DNA of 64,000 nucleotides, taken from Schaedlerella arabinosiphila. GTDB lineage: Bacteria; Bacillota; Clostridia; Lachnospirales; Lachnospiraceae. The notes under the pieces are model-generated. The model did no database searches, was not told where the DNA came from, and saw only the letters and a program-made list of their open reading frames with translations. The stretch is from positions 4,705,302 through 4,769,301 of the forward strand of contig NZ_RHJS01000002.1 in the NCBI RefSeq assembly GCF_003885045.1. The letters run 5' to 3'. The position numbers and the translations under genes were made by a program. Every line of letters starts with the position of its first letter. The first letter of the stretch is position 1. Shown here piece after piece: positions 61,352-64,000 of this stretch.

Positions 61352-61972
61352 ATGGGTAATTTATTCAATCTGGACGGACCGGTCCTGCAGTTTATCAACA
61401 AGCTCGTATACAGCGTTTATCTGAATATTTTATGGTTCATCTGCTGTATTCCCATTGTGACGGTCGGCGCGTCCACCACCGCCCTCTTCTATGTATCATT
61501 AAAAGTCGCGAAAAATGAAGAGGGGAACCTGACGAAAGCGTTTTTCCATTCTTTCCGGGAAAATTTTAAGCAGGGAACGATCATCTGGCTGATCCTGCTT
61601 GGCGTAGGGATCGTGCTGGGCATCGACGGGTATGTCCTGTATCATATGCGGTTTGAAAACGCGTTCTGGACGCTTTGCACGGCAATATTTTTCGTGGCTG
61701 CGGCTGCTTACAGCGTAGTCCTGATGTATATCTTCCCTCTTCTGGCCAGATTTGACAATACGGTCGGCGCGATGTTCAAAAACGCTCTGTTTATCGGCAT
61801 CCGTTTTCTGTTCTGCACCGCATTGATGGCTGTCATCTATTTTGTAATGCTGCTGGTCGTGGTACGGTTCTTTACCCCGGCTGTGATTTTCGGGGAAGGG
61901 TTGTGCGCGCTGCTCTGCTCCTACCTTTTGACCAATATTCTGCTGCTCTGCGAGGGAAAGACGGAAGCATAG
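61352..61972 (+). CDS. YesL-like (DUF624) membrane protein
   Basis: A 206-residue protein with about five helices. The family pattern starts NLFNLDGPVLQFINKLVYSV, then LNILWFICCIPIVTVGASTT and ALFYVSLK, then KAFFHSFRENFKQGTIIWLI near 65-90. YesL proteins accompany LplABC-type importers in many Firmicutes; their role is unknown. ATG 61352 follows AGGAGGAAAG. It is 101 bases after the LacI-family gene and probably in the same transcript. Confidence 0.9.
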   Translation: MGNLFNLDGPVLQFINKLVYSVYLNILWFICCIPIVTVGASTTALFYVSLKVAKNEEGNLTKAFFHSFRENFKQGTIIWLILLGVGIVLGIDGYVLYHMRFENAFWTLCTAIFFVAAAAYSVVLMYIFPLLARFDNTVGAMFKNALFIGIRFLFCTALMAVIYFVMLLVVVRFFTPAVIFGEGLCALLCSYLLTNILLLCEGKTEA

Positions 61973-62014
61973 CTGGCTACGGCGGCTGATGGCAGCTTTT
62001 AAGAGGGATTATAC

Positions 62015-62785
62015 ATGAGATTACCAGAAAGAAAAGACGTTTTCTTTAAAAATGGCTTGAAAGAACAGTGGGATTCCCTGAACGGAAAACAAAAAGTACA
62101 GTATGTCTGGGATTATTATAAATTCCCGATCACAGTGTGCATAATCTTCCTATATATCATCGGCTATATGGCATACGGTCATATTTCCAAAAAGGAGGTC
62201 CTGCTGTATACCGGTCTTATAAATGTATCCGCAGGAGAACAGCTCACCTACGATTTGAGCGGCGGTTTTTTGGATCATCTGGTTTCCCTGAACCCCCTGG
62301 AAGGCAATGCTTCCAGGACGGATCTGAAATTGTACACAGGATTATATCTCACCGACAATCCTGACGACCCAAACCATGAATACACCTATGCTTCCCGCAT
62401 AAAGATCATTGCGTCCATTGATGATGAAAAGCTGGATGTGGTACTCATGAATAGAGAAGCCTTTGATGCATTTTCACAGAACGGATATCTCTGTAATCTG
62501 GAAGAGCTGCTCCGGGATGCGGAATCTCTGACCAGAACCGAATGGGAGCCGTACCTTGCGGCCAACACGGTCATTTTGGAAGACAATGCCGATGAAGTGC
62601 TGCAGGACAGCTCCTTGAAATATCAGGCTGTGACAGAGGAATATCCGATGGGGCTTAATGTGTCTCAGGCGGGAGTTTTCCGGCAGGCGGGCTTTGAGGA
62701 TGACGTGTACCTGGGCGTGCTCAAAAATTCGCCGCGCATGGAGATGGCGGTGGAATATATCCGATACTTATGTCTTTTGCCCTGA
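62015..62785 (+). CDS. Single-pass membrane protein of unknown function
   Basis: A 256-residue protein. A soluble N-terminus of about 34 residues (QWDSLNGKQKVQYVWDYYKF) precedes one helix (PITVCIIFLYIIGYMAYG, about 37-55), with the rest predicted outside. The outer part has VLLYTGLINVSAGEQL and KLDVVLMNREAFDAFSQNGY, which resembles a small extracellular solute-binding fold. It lies 42 bases after the YesL-like gene and is probably co-transcribed. I do not recognise a named family. A role with the Lpl-type importer is possible. Confidence 0.75.
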   Translation: MRLPERKDVFFKNGLKEQWDSLNGKQKVQYVWDYYKFPITVCIIFLYIIGYMAYGHISKKEVLLYTGLINVSAGEQLTYDLSGGFLDHLVSLNPLEGNASRTDLKLYTGLYLTDNPDDPNHEYTYASRIKIIASIDDEKLDVVLMNREAFDAFSQNGYLCNLEELLRDAESLTRTEWEPYLAANTVILEDNADEVLQDSSLKYQAVTEEYPMGLNVSQAGVFRQAGFEDDVYLGVLKNSPRMEMAVEYIRYLCLLP

Positions 62786-62800
62786 AAAAACGATCCCTTT

Positions 62801-62824
62801 TTCGCTGCTGTCCGCAGCAGCGAA
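62801..62824. terminator. Hairpin between convergent genes
   Basis: TTCGCTGCTG pairs perfectly with CAGCAGCGAA across TCCG. A short T run precedes it on the plus strand, giving A residues opposite. It separates the unknown membrane protein gene from the converging Rpn gene, though no T run follows on either strand. Confidence 0.5.
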
Positions 62825-62838
62825 TACATACAGAACAA

Positions 62839-63738
62839 TTACGCCAAAATCTTCCGCACCTTCTCAACCGGAATGTCACACTCGGATGCAATATTCTGCT
62901 CCGTTTTCCCCTGCGCCTGCAGCCGGAATACTTGTTTTGCTAATTCGATGCCCTGTTCTTCTCCGATTTTCCTGCCGCGCTTCTCTCCACGTTTCTCCCC
63001 GCGTTTCTCTCCAATTCTCTGCGCACTGCTCAAAAATGAATTATGATCCTTCAGCGCTTTCTCTCTCGCTTCATACTCCAGGCGTTTCAAATCATCCGCA
63101 CTTAACTTCTGCAGCGCCTCATAAGCCTCGCCCAGATATTCACTCTTCTTCGCCATCTGTTCAAACTCCTCCTTATTTTTCCCGTTAAAAAAACGCATCC
63201 AGTTGACGATCTCTTCCCCGGTCTGTATCTCCTTCGGCAGCTTTTTCAGTTCCAGGATCTGTATCTCCAGCTTGTCGCTGTAAAGCTTTCCTGTCTTTCT
63301 TTTGCAAAAGCCGATCCTGTGATAGCACTCCTTATCCTTTGGAAAACGGATAAAATCCAGAATACTGACGTGTATACATTTTTTCAGATTTTCATAGGAT
63401 TCTCCGGATTTCAGCTGATCTGAAAACATTTTGCAAAGGTAAAACAGGGCTCGCTCATCCCAAAATTCGTACCCCTTTACCTGCATCTCCATGTTGATCT
63501 GAGTGCCGTCCAGCATGCGCACACGCACGTCCAGGATTCCCAGCTTATCGTCTGCGTAGCTGCGCTGCAGATGGGTAGGGAGCAACTCCGTTTTCTCAAC
63601 CGTTTCCGGGGAAACCCGCAGGATTGCGGCGCAGAAGCCTTTCCGAACCATCGGGTTCTCCATCAGCCCTGCAAAGCATACGTCAACCTTCGGTGACATA
63701 ATAAAATCCTGGTTTGTTTTTTTCGTTGTCTGATTCAT
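62839..63738 (-). CDS. Full-length Rpn-type PD-(D/E)XK nuclease/putative transposase
   Basis: A 299-residue protein of the PDDEXK_2 class. The active site is seen as D70 in KLGILDVRVR and E84/Q86 in INMEMQVKGYEFWDERA, with the helix FYLCKMFSDQLKSGE. The C-terminal third is charged: LSADDLKRLEYEAREKAL, a GEKRGEKRGEKRG repeat of 4-residue units near 250, then a helix-turn-helix-like IASECDIPVEKVRKIL. The start follows AAAGGAGAATTG. The gene at 18039-18374 is its core-deleted relative and shares its upstream module. It is a different branch from the Rpn pair at 36032 and 37866. Confidence 0.85.
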   Translation of the reverse strand: MNQTTKKTNQDFIMSPKVDVCFAGLMENPMVRKGFCAAILRVSPETVEKTELLPTHLQRSYADDKLGILDVRVRMLDGTQINMEMQVKGYEFWDERALFYLCKMFSDQLKSGESYENLKKCIHVSILDFIRFPKDKECYHRIGFCKRKTGKLYSDKLEIQILELKKLPKEIQTGEEIVNWMRFFNGKNKEEFEQMAKKSEYLGEAYEALQKLSADDLKRLEYEAREKALKDHNSFLSSAQRIGEKRGEKRGEKRGRKIGEEQGIELAKQVFRLQAQGKTEQNIASECDIPVEKVRKILA

Positions 63739-64000
63739 TCAATTCTCCTTTCTCCTGCAAGGTTTTCCGAGTATTTCCATAAGAAGCCGGGAGAATTTCC
63801 GTCACACTTCAGAGTCGCCGGCAGGTCTGCGCGCGGCCTGCTGCTCTGAAGCGCTGTAAATTTTATTTTCTGAACTAATCATAACACGAATCACGGACTC
63901 AGAAAAGTAAAATTCCTGCGAAAACTGCCTAAATAATATATCCTCCTGGCATATCAGACTCGAAAATCTGCTTTGTAAAAACTGTGATTGAGTAACCCGG
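63739..64000 (-). promoter_or_regulatory. Upstream module of the full-length Rpn gene
   Basis: No gene is seen. The minus-strand extended -10 TGTTATGAT (TATGAT at 63883-63878) has TTTTCT 17 bases upstream. Bases 63870-63915 match the mgtC-like promoter at 50537-50582. Bases 63968-64000 match 17844-17878 upstream of the core-deleted Rpn gene. A GCGCGC-rich hairpin lies near 63815-63845. Confidence 0.55.

Overview
The window looks like chromosomal DNA of a gut-type anaerobic Firmicute, most likely Lachnospiraceae. This is inferred from Clostridia-type ribosome binding sites, YesMN-type two-component systems, LplABC-type importers with a YesL-like partner, an AAA/PD-(D/E)XK 'DUF1703' protein and Rpn-type nucleases. 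No rRNA, tRNA or CRISPR array was seen.

Layout. 1-2164: a cut-off small anchored protein, a large fold-back repeat and a broken Nudix gene. 2294-13565: a one-strand myo-inositol catabolic operon (iolC, iolD, iolB, an iron alcohol dehydrogenase, iolE, iolG, a GPH-type symporter, an OFA-type MFS protein and an iolJ-type aldolase). Strong hairpins lie between several of its genes, and no iolA is present. 13643-20193: a DUF2442 gene, then on the minus strand a response regulator, histidine kinase, ABC ATPase and FtsX-type permease, split by a 0.8 kb insert carrying a core-deleted Rpn gene. 20235-26162: two Gtr-type glycosyltransferase genes and a solute-binding lipoprotein paired with a chemoreceptor. 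26169-31673: a broken AAA/nuclease gene, adenine deaminase, a purine permease and a divergent Crp/Fnr regulator. 31674-38916: an accessory island with an ABC-2 remnant, an intact AAA/nuclease gene, an IS4-like element, two near-identical Rpn nuclease genes and the 3' end of a group II intron. 38964-49714: GH42 beta-galactosidase, AraC regulator, a YtfQ/YtfR/YtfT/YjfF-type importer and its YesMN-type two-component system. 49790-51778: MgtC-like protein and an aldo/keto reductase. 51897-62785: ABC-2 exporter, GH32, LplABC-type importer, LacI regulator, YesL-like protein and a partner. 62839-64000: a full-length Rpn nuclease gene and its upstream region.

Functional logic. The iol operon would convert myo-inositol to DHAP and malonic semialdehyde; the alcohol dehydrogenase may reduce the latter. 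GH42 with the YtfQ-type importer suggests galactoside or galactofuranose use. GH32 with the Lpl-type importer suggests sucrose or fructan use. The Crp/Fnr regulator probably controls adenine salvage.

The most unusual signal is a family of small palindromes ending in GTTAC/GTAAC (about 34-37 bp, with composite forms near 194 bp), repeatedly next to PD-(D/E)XK nuclease genes (Rpn and AAA/DUF1703 types). Two paralogous Rpn loci differ by three clean indels. One is exactly one such palindrome flanked by 8-bp direct repeats, which is direct evidence that the palindrome moves as a unit.
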